A DNA stretch of 48,416 bases. Source: a virus. The stretch spans positions 1 through 48,416 of IMG/VR virus record IMGVR_UViG_3300035659_000027, one strand, 5' to 3'. Shown here one piece after another: positions 37,822-45,832 of this stretch. Position 1 is the first letter of the stretch. Every line of letters starts with the position of its first letter. Both the position numbers and the translations under genes were made by a program. Below the pieces are notes generated by a model, which worked only from the letters and a program-made list of their open reading frames with translations, made no database searches and had not been told where the DNA came from.

Positions 37822-39658
37822 CCTTAATCCGGCCCAAGTTGGGTCTTTGACGAACCGCCCTGATTTTAGGGCGCGCCTAGCGAGGCTACCGCCTGAGTTG
37901 CAGGAGCGTGCCCTTTCGCGGTTGTGGACGCTGACGGTTCGTCCCAAGCTGTCCAAGGGCTTGGCGGATAGCGAGGTAGAGCAGTCCAAGCAACAGTTCG
38001 TTCGCGGCGTTCTGCGCCAAGCAATGCCAGCGCCGCTGGAGCGCGGTCAGGCGCCATCGCCAAGCGCAGCTATGCCGAAGCCTTCAATTGCGGACCCACT
38101 TTCGGCGGGCTTTGCCAAAGGCATTGCTAACGTGAACACTCTAGCTGGCTACCTCAACCGTCTTGCTCCAGGGCCAGCGGGTGTTGAGGCACAGAGAGCC
38201 TTGGCCCGGACCGGCGAGGAGTACCTAAAGCGCGGTGAGACAACGATTGGTCTGTCTGAGGAATATCAGAAGGCACACCCAATAGTCGGCGGCCTCGCCG
38301 AAGTCGTTGGCCAAGCCGCGCCTTCAGCGGCCCCAGCGGCCCTCATTCCGGAGGTCCAGGCCGCTAAGGGCATTCCGCTCCTAAGCCGCGCTGCCGGTAT
38401 TTTACCCCGTGCGATGGTAGAAGCAACTTCGTTTGCGAAAACTCCTCAAGAGCTTGTTGAAACTGGCACGGGATTTGCCGTCGCAGGCGGTGTTCTTGGC
38501 GCCGTCGGCGAGCGCATCCCTGCTCTTCGCCGGCTTGTCCGCCGTATCCTAGGGCGTCCGCTGGAGGAGATGCCAAGCCCGGCGGCTGCTGCCCCAAAAG
38601 CCGCTACCCCTGCGGCTGCCGTTTCCCCTACGGCTGGGGCTGCGCCAGCGGCCGCCGGAGCGCCACCAGCGCCAATCGACAGGACTCTTCTTCAGGACTT
38701 TGAGGCGATGGCCCAGAGGAAGTATGGAAGGCCACTTGACAAGCTGACTGATGTTGAGGAGAAGGATGTCCACCGCTTGGTTGTCGAGGGACACGGCAAG
38801 ATTGCCTCAGAGGCAAGGGCCGCTAGGAGGGCCGAGAGGAAGGCTGATAGAACGGCTGTTGAGGCCGCGAAGGTCACAGAAAAAGACACAAAGGTAGCCA
38901 GCCGCCTCACCGCAGCGGAGCTTAGGGCCAAGGCCAACAAAGAAGTCGGCGCTTACAAGAAGGCAGTTCCAGCCGGAGCCCGCAACCTTGAGGCTCTTGA
39001 AAACCTTGCCAAAGGCAACATAACTGCCCAGGAGGCGATTGGAAAATACCATGCAACGCAGCAAGCTACAACAGCTTCTACCACCGAAGCAGTCGCGCAA
39101 GCCACAGCGGAGAACCCTCAACTGGCGAAGGCCGCAGAAGCGGCCCAGACGGTTCGGCAAGCTGTAGCGCCGTCGGCGGAAGTTACTAGGATGACGTATG
39201 AAAAGGCGGCCGAGTTGATTCGTTCCGACGAAGTTATCCGAAACGCCGTCGCGGAGCACATGAAGTTGAATCCGGGGAAGAAGGCTCCACAGGCGTTGAG
39301 GGATGTCTTGAGGGACAGAGGAATGAATGTTGAGTTTGTCGCGGCTGTGCCGAAGGCCCGGGCTGCCAAGGCCGCCGCACCGCCCCGCAGCGTAGCTGAG
39401 ATTAATAATGAATTAGTAGGTCTTGAACAAGAAGCCGGGGCCGGCCGCGTCTCGGCCGAGGACTACATCGACCGGAAGCGAAAGCTGTTGATTGAGAAGG
39501 CAAAGGCTACTGGTGAAACTGAAGTTGCCAAGAAGTTGCGGCAAGAGCAGGCCGCTGAAGGCATAGCAGGAAAGCGCAAAGCGGCGCTTCGTACTGAGGC
39601 GTTGACGCAGCAGGAGGCACAACTCGGCGGTGGCAAAAGGACTAAGCCGCCCGATTAA
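37808..39658 (+). CDS. Large internal virion protein, 616 aa
   Basis: GTG 37808 overlaps the previous stop by 14 bp; no strong ribosome site, so coupling is likely. The first 130 residues are helical and basic, with RPKLSKGLADSEVEQSKQQF. The middle contains two hydrophobic stretches (GLAEVVGQAAPSAAPAALIP, TGFAVAGGVLGAVGERI). The C-terminal half is a long Ala/Glu/Lys/Arg helical coil with Ala/Pro-rich linkers. These traits match ejection proteins that form a conduit across the cell envelope. A muramidase motif is not evident. Confidence 0.6.
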   Translation: MGGLNLNPAQVGSLTNRPDFRARLARLPPELQERALSRLWTLTVRPKLSKGLADSEVEQSKQQFVRGVLRQAMPAPLERGQAPSPSAAMPKPSIADPLSAGFAKGIANVNTLAGYLNRLAPGPAGVEAQRALARTGEEYLKRGETTIGLSEEYQKAHPIVGGLAEVVGQAAPSAAPAALIPEVQAAKGIPLLSRAAGILPRAMVEATSFAKTPQELVETGTGFAVAGGVLGAVGERIPALRRLVRRILGRPLEEMPSPAAAAPKAATPAAAVSPTAGAAPAAAGAPPAPIDRTLLQDFEAMAQRKYGRPLDKLTDVEEKDVHRLVVEGHGKIASEARAARRAERKADRTAVEAAKVTEKDTKVASRLTAAELRAKANKEVGAYKKAVPAGARNLEALENLAKGNITAQEAIGKYHATQQATTASTTEAVAQATAENPQLAKAAEAAQTVRQAVAPSAEVTRMTYEKAAELIRSDEVIRNAVAEHMKLNPGKKAPQALRDVLRDRGMNVEFVAAVPKARAAKAAAPPRSVAEINNELVGLEQEAGAGRVSAEDYIDRKRKLLIEKAKATGETEVAKKLRQEQAAEGIAGKRKAALRTEALTQQEAQLGGGKRTKPPD

Positions 39659-39660
39659 AA

Positions 39661-41538
39661 ATGGGAGCCTACCTAAAAACCGCATTCCGTGTAGTTGCCA
39701 AAGACCTTTGGCCGAAGGCCGAGAAGTGGCTCATCACCAACGGCGCAAAGGCTCTTGCGGACAGTGGTGAAACAAGCTCGTACCTGTCAAAGACACTCCT
39801 CCGCTACCGCGACGCGATCGACCTTGAAAGAGGCCCGATTGACGCTTGGTTCGAAAACCGGGCTAAGCCGTTCCTGGACGGAACCTTCCCGAAGGAATCT
39901 TGGTACAAGACCCTGGATGCCAGCCAGCCTCACTCTAGCGACTACGTCAAGAACGTAGCCCGGGAGACCCGGAACCTAGAAGCCGCTTGGTACAACAGGT
40001 CCAAGAACGCTGGCGTTCCGGTCAAGCCAGAGCTTCTTGATTACGCGCCGCGTAGGTGGGACCCAGGAACGTTTGCCGGGATGAACCTGGATAAAGCCCG
40101 GCTGCACCTGATAAAATCAGGCTTTGCCAAGACGGTGGCGGAGGCTGACAGGATTCTGGAGTTCACCAAAAGCTCCGCTGCCAAGAAAGTCCACACGATG
40201 GAAAGCCCTAGGGTCGTGGGCCTGAAAGGCTACCGTGAAGACCCTTCGACAATTCTCGAAGACCTCCATAGCAGGGTTGTCCGTACTGTCGGCGCAGAGA
40301 CCTTCGGTCCGAAAAACGAGTTTCTGGACCGCATCTTAGATGAAGTCCGGCTTCGTGAGGGAGAAAGCGCCTACAAGTTTGCAAAGTTTGTTTCACACAG
40401 CACGCTCGGTATCGAGCCTGGTCAAATGATTGGCGAAGCCGAGCGGGCGCTTTTCAGCCTTGAGGCTGCGACAAAGTTGGGCTCCGCTGTCATTGGCAAC
40501 TTGTCGCAGACGCTTAACACCGTTGTATTTGCTGGAGTTAGGCCAACGGCCAAAGCGTTGTTGGACATGATGATGGAGCATGGGAATTTCAGGGACTTCG
40601 GCATGCGAACCGGTGCGCTTTATGGCCACACGCTGACTGAAATGCGAGCTTTGCTTGGTGTTGAAGCCAACTCACTCGGCGCTAAGGTTCTCAAAGGAAC
40701 CGGGTTCAGCGGTGTCGAAACCTACAACCGCTTGATAGCAGCAAGGGCCGGGTACTACGCTGCAAAGGATGCCTTTGAGACCCTGCTACGCAACCCCGCT
40801 GATGAATCCGCAAAGAGGATGCTTCTCACGCTTGGCGTTAGGGACCCACTTGCGGCTGTCGGCCGCGGCGCCCTGACCGACACCGAGCTAAGACTCGCCG
40901 GCAAACTCGCCAGCGATATAACGCAGTTCCGGACTAGCGTTCTTGACCTTCCAGCAGGGTGGCGTAAAGACCCGTTCATGCGGATGGCTACGTTGTACAA
41001 GCAGTTCGCGTACAACCAAACAAGGTTTATCAAGGACTACGTTGTTAAGCCGGCAATACTTCACGGCGAGCTTCGCCCGTTAATCTACATGACGCTGTTG
41101 TTCCCGACCTTCGGTGAGGTGTTCGCCGACGCGAAGAACCTTGTTCTGCGGGGGAACTTGAAGAATCGGCCGGACAGCAAGCTCCTCTTGGACCGGGCTC
41201 TCGATAACCTGTCCTATGTCGGCGGCTTCGGCATAGTCCAGGACCTCGTGTACGCTCTTACAATGCCGTCTGAGGAGCCGACTTGGCGGTTTCTAGCCGG
41301 CCCCGTTTTCAGCGACGCCGTTGACGCTGGCAAGACTGTGTGGCCGTTTGTTACTGGGATGACGGTGCATAAGTACGAAAAGCGGGCTGCGAGGGAGGCC
41401 CTGAGGCGGGTGCCGACGTTTGGGCCACTGTTGGCGCGGAAGGCTTACCCGCCAGAGACAAAGTCCAAAGGAATCTTCCAGAGGGGAACGGTGACCAAGG
41501 CTGTCAAGCGTGCTGAGCATTTCGTTGAAAGTTTTTGA
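39661..41538 (+). CDS. Large internal virion protein, 625 aa
   Basis: ATG 39661, 2 nt after the previous stop. The protein is helical throughout, with a conserved-looking core TKLGSAVIGNLSQTLNTVVF near 273-292 and YNQTRFIKDYVVKPAILHGE near 450. A hydrophobic segment follows (ELRPLIYMTLLFPTFGEVFA). The C-terminus is basic. Similar long helical proteins with an 'RPLIYM'-type segment are common at the end of podovirus structural operons and are thought to be ejected with the DNA. It is the last large gene before the convergent region. Confidence 0.65.
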   Translation: MGAYLKTAFRVVAKDLWPKAEKWLITNGAKALADSGETSSYLSKTLLRYRDAIDLERGPIDAWFENRAKPFLDGTFPKESWYKTLDASQPHSSDYVKNVARETRNLEAAWYNRSKNAGVPVKPELLDYAPRRWDPGTFAGMNLDKARLHLIKSGFAKTVAEADRILEFTKSSAAKKVHTMESPRVVGLKGYREDPSTILEDLHSRVVRTVGAETFGPKNEFLDRILDEVRLREGESAYKFAKFVSHSTLGIEPGQMIGEAERALFSLEAATKLGSAVIGNLSQTLNTVVFAGVRPTAKALLDMMMEHGNFRDFGMRTGALYGHTLTEMRALLGVEANSLGAKVLKGTGFSGVETYNRLIAARAGYYAAKDAFETLLRNPADESAKRMLLTLGVRDPLAAVGRGALTDTELRLAGKLASDITQFRTSVLDLPAGWRKDPFMRMATLYKQFAYNQTRFIKDYVVKPAILHGELRPLIYMTLLFPTFGEVFADAKNLVLRGNLKNRPDSKLLLDRALDNLSYVGGFGIVQDLVYALTMPSEEPTWRFLAGPVFSDAVDAGKTVWPFVTGMTVHKYEKRAAREALRRVPTFGPLLARKAYPPETKSKGIFQRGTVTKAVKRAEHFVESF

Positions 41539-41570
41539 TGTTTACATCCTGAATAGCAACGGAGGAACGT

Positions 41571-41699
41571 ATGTCAGTTGGTAAATCAAGCGTTAGCGTT
41601 GAGCAGGTCAAGGCAACCTGCAAGGCACTCGAAATCGCACCGGGGGATAAGGGCAAGAAGACCTCCGGTCCGACTTTGAAAAAGGGCAAGGGGAAATAG
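41571..41699 (+). CDS. Small basic late protein, 42 aa
   Basis: ATG 41571 with GGAGG 5 nt upstream. The product begins MSVGKSSVSVEQVKATCKAL and ends in GPTLKKGKGK, strongly basic. It is the last rightward gene. Small Lys-rich proteins at the operon end are often DNA-associated virion peptides; unknown here. Confidence 0.6.
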   Translation: MSVGKSSVSVEQVKATCKALEIAPGDKGKKTSGPTLKKGKGK

Positions 41700-41706
41700 C
41701 TTTGGC

Positions 41707-41775
41707 AAGGGCCGCTGGCCAGCCCTGGCACCCTTCGGTCTCTTGACCGAAAACCCCCGGAATGCCATGTGGCAT
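41707..41775. terminator. Hairpins between convergent operons (possible bidirectional terminator)
   Basis: Two perfect stems, TTCGGTC/GACCGAA (41734-41740 with 41745-41751) and ATGCCA/TGGCAT (41762-41775), plus a partial GGGC/GCCC stem near 41707, fill the 92 bp between the converging genes. No T tract follows on either strand, so termination would be rho-dependent or depend on stem strength alone. Confidence 0.4.
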
Positions 41776-41791
41776 GGTCGGCGGCTCCTGC

Positions 41792-42091
41792 CTATGCAAC
41801 GGTTCCCTCCAGCTCAAGGCTTTCCCCAACCACCTTTGCCAGAATTTCATCCTGCACCAGCACACGGAACGCCGGTTGGTCTTTGAACTGAATCAGTGTG
41901 CCACTCATCTGGGCAAACACAACGCGGTCGCCAACAGCGACTTCGTCTATGTATTTGCCGACGGCGACGACAACGCCAGTCGTCGGGCGACGCTGGGCGG
42001 TGTCTGGTATCTTGATCAAGCCCTCATACTTGAAGGGATCCTCCTGGACAATCACGCGACCGGAGGTCGGCAGCAAAAAATTTTCGGTCAT
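41792..42091 (-). CDS. GroES-like co-chaperonin
   Basis: A 99-residue protein with the Cpn10 layout: strand LPTSGRVIVQED, mobile-loop region FKYEGLIKIPDTAQRRPTTG, VVVAVG, VAVGDRVVFAQMSGTLIQF, and DEILAKVVG. Cpn10 caps GroEL. Phage versions such as T4 gp31 replace host GroES so that large capsid proteins fit into GroEL. The loop contains I-K-I in place of the usual I-V-L-type anchor, which may tune GroEL affinity. No GroEL gene is in the window, so it must use the host GroEL. It is coupled to the upstream gene as ATGA, with AGGAG ahead. Confidence 0.85.
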   Translation of the reverse strand: MTENFLLPTSGRVIVQEDPFKYEGLIKIPDTAQRRPTTGVVVAVGKYIDEVAVGDRVVFAQMSGTLIQFKDQPAFRVLVQDEILAKVVGESLELEGTVA

Positions 42092-43284
42092 GGCTTACTC
42101 CTTGTTGGAACTGTCTTGTAGAGAGTTTTGTTTCCCTGGTAGTATTCGGTTATGAGCCCACCTTCATGGAGCGTTGCCAAGATTATGCTCATGTTTTCGG
42201 TAGAGCCGATATCCCGCCAAAGGTGGTGCATAATCTCCGCACGCGAGGCGTAGCCTCGGATTTCAACAAAACGGAGGACTTTGTCCGCCACCTCGACCAG
42301 GTCACTCTCGCCGCTGGCGCGGAAGACCAAAGCTAGGTCAGCTATGACCTCCTCAGTTTTTTCTAGCGCAAGTTCAAAGTCTTCCTTGCTGATTTTCCTG
42401 CTGTCGCTTTTAGCGGCGCTAAGCGACATCGCCAACTTCGTTGCGTGTACCCACTTTGAGGTTTTGTAAACCGACGTTGCCTCGTCGTCGAACTCGTTGG
42501 ACTTGGACTCTGAGTGGCACTTTTCAAAGACCGGCTTGGCGCTGTCCTCGAATGTAAATTCGCCGTTCAGATTCGCTGAGATGTGCCGTAGGCCGTCAAT
42601 GAGGGCATCCTTCGCCGGGTCGTTTGGCAGCAGCACCGGCCACGGCATGAAGTTCTTTTGCTCCCTGCCATAGACGCAGTTTAGCCTCCGTGTGAATCCG
42701 CCGCCAATCGCGTTTGATGGAATCGAGCGCACTAGCCAAGCTGGCGCCGAGCCGGCAAGTATAGTCACCGAAGGTGACCGAATCATAAACTCTCCTTTGC
42801 CGCGGGTGCAGTACGGGTAATCACCCTCTCTAGCGTCCCACAGATTTGATAGGTCGGGGAGGTATTCATCAGGGTATCTTATGAAGACTGAAAGCTCTGG
42901 AGCGTATAACAACGCCGATGCGTCGGTGCCGAAGGCGACGCCGCCGGTCGCGGTTACGGAGTGCGCTTGGAACCCCTTTGACAGCTTCTCTAGGACATAA
43001 GGCATCGTCAGCCGGTCGCTGAGGAGATTGACAGTACCGGCCGCCTTTGCAATCTCTACGGCCGGGTTCATCGCCCCGCCTTTGCCACCACCTGGAGCCG
43101 CAACGAGGACGGTGTAGATGTTAGGGAATAGCTTCCACGAGCCCCTGTCAACCCACACATGCCGCTTCAAAGTCGCTGCTATAATCGTCGCCGCAGACCA
43201 AAAGTGGAAACTCCTTAGGCTCTCGGCAATTGGTTCAACGTATTGTAGGTACGCAGTAATCCAGCTTCGTTGTATCTGCCGCAT
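42088..43284 (-). CDS. DUF3987-like P-loop ATPase, replicative helicase/primase candidate
   Basis: A 398-residue protein. YVEPIAESLRSFHFWSAATI is followed by LKRHVWVDRGSWKLFPNIYT. A P-loop variant VAAPGGGKGGAMNPAVE (about residues 61-77), with GKG in place of GKS/T, comes next. Then a Walker B-like LYAPELSVFI, and SPSVTILAGSAPAWLV with the sensor region. A C-terminal winged-helix follows (YASRAEIMHHLWRDIGS). This resembles DUF3987/YfjI proteins near phage replication genes, which act as primase-helicase or loader. It overlaps the polymerase gene by 70 bp. The atypical P-loop may mean weak or altered ATPase activity. Confidence 0.65.
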   Translation of the reverse strand: MRQIQRSWITAYLQYVEPIAESLRSFHFWSAATIIAATLKRHVWVDRGSWKLFPNIYTVLVAAPGGGKGGAMNPAVEIAKAAGTVNLLSDRLTMPYVLEKLSKGFQAHSVTATGGVAFGTDASALLYAPELSVFIRYPDEYLPDLSNLWDAREGDYPYCTRGKGEFMIRSPSVTILAGSAPAWLVRSIPSNAIGGGFTRRLNCVYGREQKNFMPWPVLLPNDPAKDALIDGLRHISANLNGEFTFEDSAKPVFEKCHSESKSNEFDDEATSVYKTSKWVHATKLAMSLSAAKSDSRKISKEDFELALEKTEEVIADLALVFRASGESDLVEVADKVLRFVEIRGYASRAEIMHHLWRDIGSTENMSIILATLHEGGLITEYYQGNKTLYKTVPTRSKP

Positions 43285-44564
43285 TCGGCCATGTCCCTCA
43301 GGTTGTAGCCGAGCTTGAACTGTGTTGGTATCACGATTGTAGTTCCGTTGGGAAATCTGATTTCTCGGTCGAAGGCTTTGCGGAGTTGGTCCGCCGCTGG
43401 GATAACTGCACTGACCGAATCAGGAACCTCAAGCACAACCTCGTCATGCAAATCCATGACCACAAGGCCCGGACAGGAGCCCTCAAAGTAAAGGATAGCC
43501 AGACCCGTGTTGTCACCCACAGTGCTTTGAGGAGTGTATGAATAAGCGTCTCGGAAGATGGAAGAGTTGTCACCGTACGGACGGCATCCGAAGAAGCATC
43601 GTTCTCTTCCGAAAGGAGTTCGCAGAAACCTTTTCGTCGAGATTTCTCGTTCAACATATCGTTGGAAAACCCCCCTTATCGAAGGTTCGGACTCGTGGAA
43701 CTTTGCCAGGAAGAACTCGCATTGCTGCTTGTTGATATGGAACCCCTCTTTTGCGAGTTCCGCCGAAAGCCTGTTACCGGCCATGCCATAGTTGCCAGCA
43801 TGGCGCGTTTTCTTACCATAGAAGCGGAACGGTGTTCCTTTTCCGCATTCGTCGGCTGGACGTGAGAAGATAAGCGAGGCCAGCTTTTGGTGCCTATCAA
43901 CACCCGCGCGAAGCTCGTCAAGACCGGAGGTGTCGCCGGAGTTATCAGCGATTATTGCTTGGACAATCCAGTCCTCTGCTTGGTCTTGATCACCGGCAAC
44001 GAATATCTTTCCAGGCCGGGCCACGATGCACCTACGGAACATCCTGCCAAGGTCGGAATGCTTTGGTAGGTTTTGTAGGTCTGTCCCAAGACCAAGGAAG
44101 CTCTTCCTTGAAGAGCGGCGACCGCCCTTTGTTCCGGTTACCACAAACGAGCCGTATAGGATATTGTTAGCCAGCTTCGCGTTGACATAAGTTCCGAGAA
44201 CCTTGCTAAGCTCGCGCACGCGCAGGATTTCCCGGAGGAAGGCATGGCCGGTTTCGGCGAACATGGTATTGAGTTGGTCCTCACCAGTTGATTCCTTCCC
44301 GGTCTTCCTGCTCCTTGGGACTTTCAGTCCTAGCCGCTTGAACTCTACCAGCAGTTGCGCTGGAGAACCAAGGTTGAGCGTGCCCTCGCCAAGAGCGACA
44401 GCCTCAGCGGTGCTTGGAGCAACGGCTCTGCCAATAACCCCGCTTGCGGCAGCACAGCTTTTGGCAAGCTCCGCGTTCACGTACCGTCGTAGCTCATCCA
44501 GCTTCGCTGGGTCTACGGCGACGCCGCGCTTCTCAATCTCGAAGAAGGCGCGAGCAAGCGGCAT
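43215..44564 (-). CDS. Family A DNA polymerase, palm-fingers-thumb part
   Basis: 449 residues covering the C-terminal polymerase domain. TDLQNLPKHSDL (about 161-172), motif A GDQDQAEDWI (about 191-200), motif B KKTRHAGNYGM (251-261), O-helix partner YTPQSTVGDNTG and motif C LHDEVVLEVP (HDE 373-375) are all present. Family A motif A is normally DYSQIELR; here the final Arg position is Trp. Motif B has His where Taq has Lys663. No 3'-5' exonuclease is in this frame; it lies in the adjacent gene. No ribosome site precedes ATG 44564, and the homology runs upstream of it in the same frame. It may be made by frameshift or reinitiation. Confidence 0.85.
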   Translation of the reverse strand: MPLARAFFEIEKRGVAVDPAKLDELRRYVNAELAKSCAAASGVIGRAVAPSTAEAVALGEGTLNLGSPAQLLVEFKRLGLKVPRSRKTGKESTGEDQLNTMFAETGHAFLREILRVRELSKVLGTYVNAKLANNILYGSFVVTGTKGGRRSSRKSFLGLGTDLQNLPKHSDLGRMFRRCIVARPGKIFVAGDQDQAEDWIVQAIIADNSGDTSGLDELRAGVDRHQKLASLIFSRPADECGKGTPFRFYGKKTRHAGNYGMAGNRLSAELAKEGFHINKQQCEFFLAKFHESEPSIRGVFQRYVEREISTKRFLRTPFGRERCFFGCRPYGDNSSIFRDAYSYTPQSTVGDNTGLAILYFEGSCPGLVVMDLHDEVVLEVPDSVSAVIPAADQLRKAFDREIRFPNGTTIVIPTQFKLGYNLRDMAECGRYNEAGLLRTYNTLNQLPRA

Positions 44565-44586
44565 TTCATAGTCGGTGTAGAAGCTG

Positions 44587-45720
44587 CTAAGGCTTTGGAA
44601 AATTGAGTTCCTCCAGTTCTTTCAGAAACACCTCATAGGTCACTGCTGCATCCTTGGCATTGTATTTCATCAACTTACTCTTTCCGTCTTTTGGTGTCCA
44701 CCGCCTCCCTTCGTCTTTCCAGAAGGGTTCGCGGGTAAACTGCATCGCCAGGAACTCCAGCTTATGCGGAAGCTCCGGCCACAGGACGTGATGCGCTACC
44801 ATTGTGTCATCTACCAGCCCGGTGTTCACACGGAAGCCCAGCGTCTCCAGCCAATGGCTATCGAAGCCAAGGTAGTTCTGCCCAATTTGGTTATTATTGC
44901 GGAAGATTCTGTCAAGCAACCTCCACAGCTTCGCTCCATGCTCCCCCTCATAATCCCCAAACCCAATACTCATAGCTACGCTGGGGCTTGTGGCGAGAGC
45001 CACGGTGTATGGAAGCCTCCGAAATAACATTTCGATATCCACCGACACCCGTGTTTTCTTTTCGGCGATTTCGTTCAAGAACGCAAACGCATCATCGAAC
45101 GTTGGTTCGATGATAAGCTGGCGCTCGGGCAAGGGTTGGAGCTTGCCGTTGGCGAGGAAGTAGTTTAGTTCTTCCCGGACTTTCCGGAGGACGAAGATGG
45201 AGATGTCCCGTTCGGACCACTCGCGGAGCACAAAGGCTGGATGAGAAATAGGAATAACAAAATGCTGATGCCCAAGCCTGCTACAAGTGAGGAGGCTTCC
45301 ACGCCACTTAGTAATCTGTGGGCCAGCTCGGCCGCAAGTAGCAGGGCCGCCAAGAAGGCCAAGAGCAGTAGCACCAGCAGCAATAATGAGCGTTGGTCTT
45401 GTTTCATTGAGTTCCTCCCAAAGTTGGTCCTCGTAGGCTTCAAGTGGAATCCCTAGCCCCGGCAGCTTCGCTAGGTCATTGTCCGGCGGCCGACACTTGT
45501 AGCAATTGGTAAACCAGCAGTCGGTCAAGCCAGCTTCGCTGAGCATCCGGTCTTGCTCTTGGCCCGATGGGCCGGTGAATGGGAATCCAAGTCTTTCCTC
45601 GACCTCACCCGGAGCTTCGCCGACTACGCAGACCAGACTGTGGGTATTGCCCCGCGTCCCGACGTACCGGAGGTTCCGCTCCTCGCAGAGCTTCTTTAAT
45701 CTCTCCGTAGCTGCGCCCAA
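44587..45720 (-). CDS. UDG-like domain fused to 3'-5' exonuclease (partner of the split polymerase)
   Basis: Start chosen at TTG 45720, with GGGGG 5 nt upstream; a longer GTG start at 45789 overlaps another gene's frame. Residues about 30-190 match family 4 uracil-DNA glycosylase: GEAPGEVEERLGFPFTGPSG, NCYKCRPPDN and SHPAFVLR. Cysteines for the iron-sulphur cluster are incomplete. Residues 220-377 are a DnaQ/PolA proofreading domain with ExoI VSVDIEM, ExoII NYLGFDSHWL (preceded by NQIGQ) and ExoIII YNAKDAAVTYEVF, all catalytic acids present. Together with the next gene this gives a UDG-exonuclease-polymerase chain, as in SPO1-type polymerases, but broken in two. Confidence 0.75.
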   Translation of the reverse strand: MGAATERLKKLCEERNLRYVGTRGNTHSLVCVVGEAPGEVEERLGFPFTGPSGQEQDRMLSEAGLTDCWFTNCYKCRPPDNDLAKLPGLGIPLEAYEDQLWEELNETRPTLIIAAGATALGLLGGPATCGRAGPQITKWRGSLLTCSRLGHQHFVIPISHPAFVLREWSERDISIFVLRKVREELNYFLANGKLQPLPERQLIIEPTFDDAFAFLNEIAEKKTRVSVDIEMLFRRLPYTVALATSPSVAMSIGFGDYEGEHGAKLWRLLDRIFRNNNQIGQNYLGFDSHWLETLGFRVNTGLVDDTMVAHHVLWPELPHKLEFLAMQFTREPFWKDEGRRWTPKDGKSKLMKYNAKDAAVTYEVFLKELEELNFPKP

Positions 45721-45832
45721 ATAAAACCCCCAGTATCTCGTTGATAAGCTCTTCGGCCTTGAAGTCGAGGTTGGGGCCCTGGAGTTCACCCGCTATCCGC
45801 CGTACATCCTCGAGTTTGTGGTGTGGAATCAT
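45605..45832 (-). CDS. Small coupled protein, 75 aa, overlapping the UDG gene
   Basis: ATG 45832 overlaps the methyltransferase stop as ATGA and begins MIPHHKLEDVRRIAGELQGP. The first 45 residues look like a real alternating helix (FKAEELINEILGVLFG), while the C-terminal part overlaps the start of the UDG gene in another frame and is Arg/Gly-rich. The coupling supports translation of at least the first part. Function unknown. Confidence 0.5.
   Translation of the reverse strand: MIPHHKLEDVRRIAGELQGPNLDFKAEELINEILGVLFGRSYGEIKEALRGAEPPVRRDAGQYPQSGLRSRRSSG

Noticed and set aside
41734-41751. Classical rho-independent terminator for the late operon
   Set aside because: The 7-bp stem is perfect, but no T tract follows on either strand, so it is listed only as a possible terminator.
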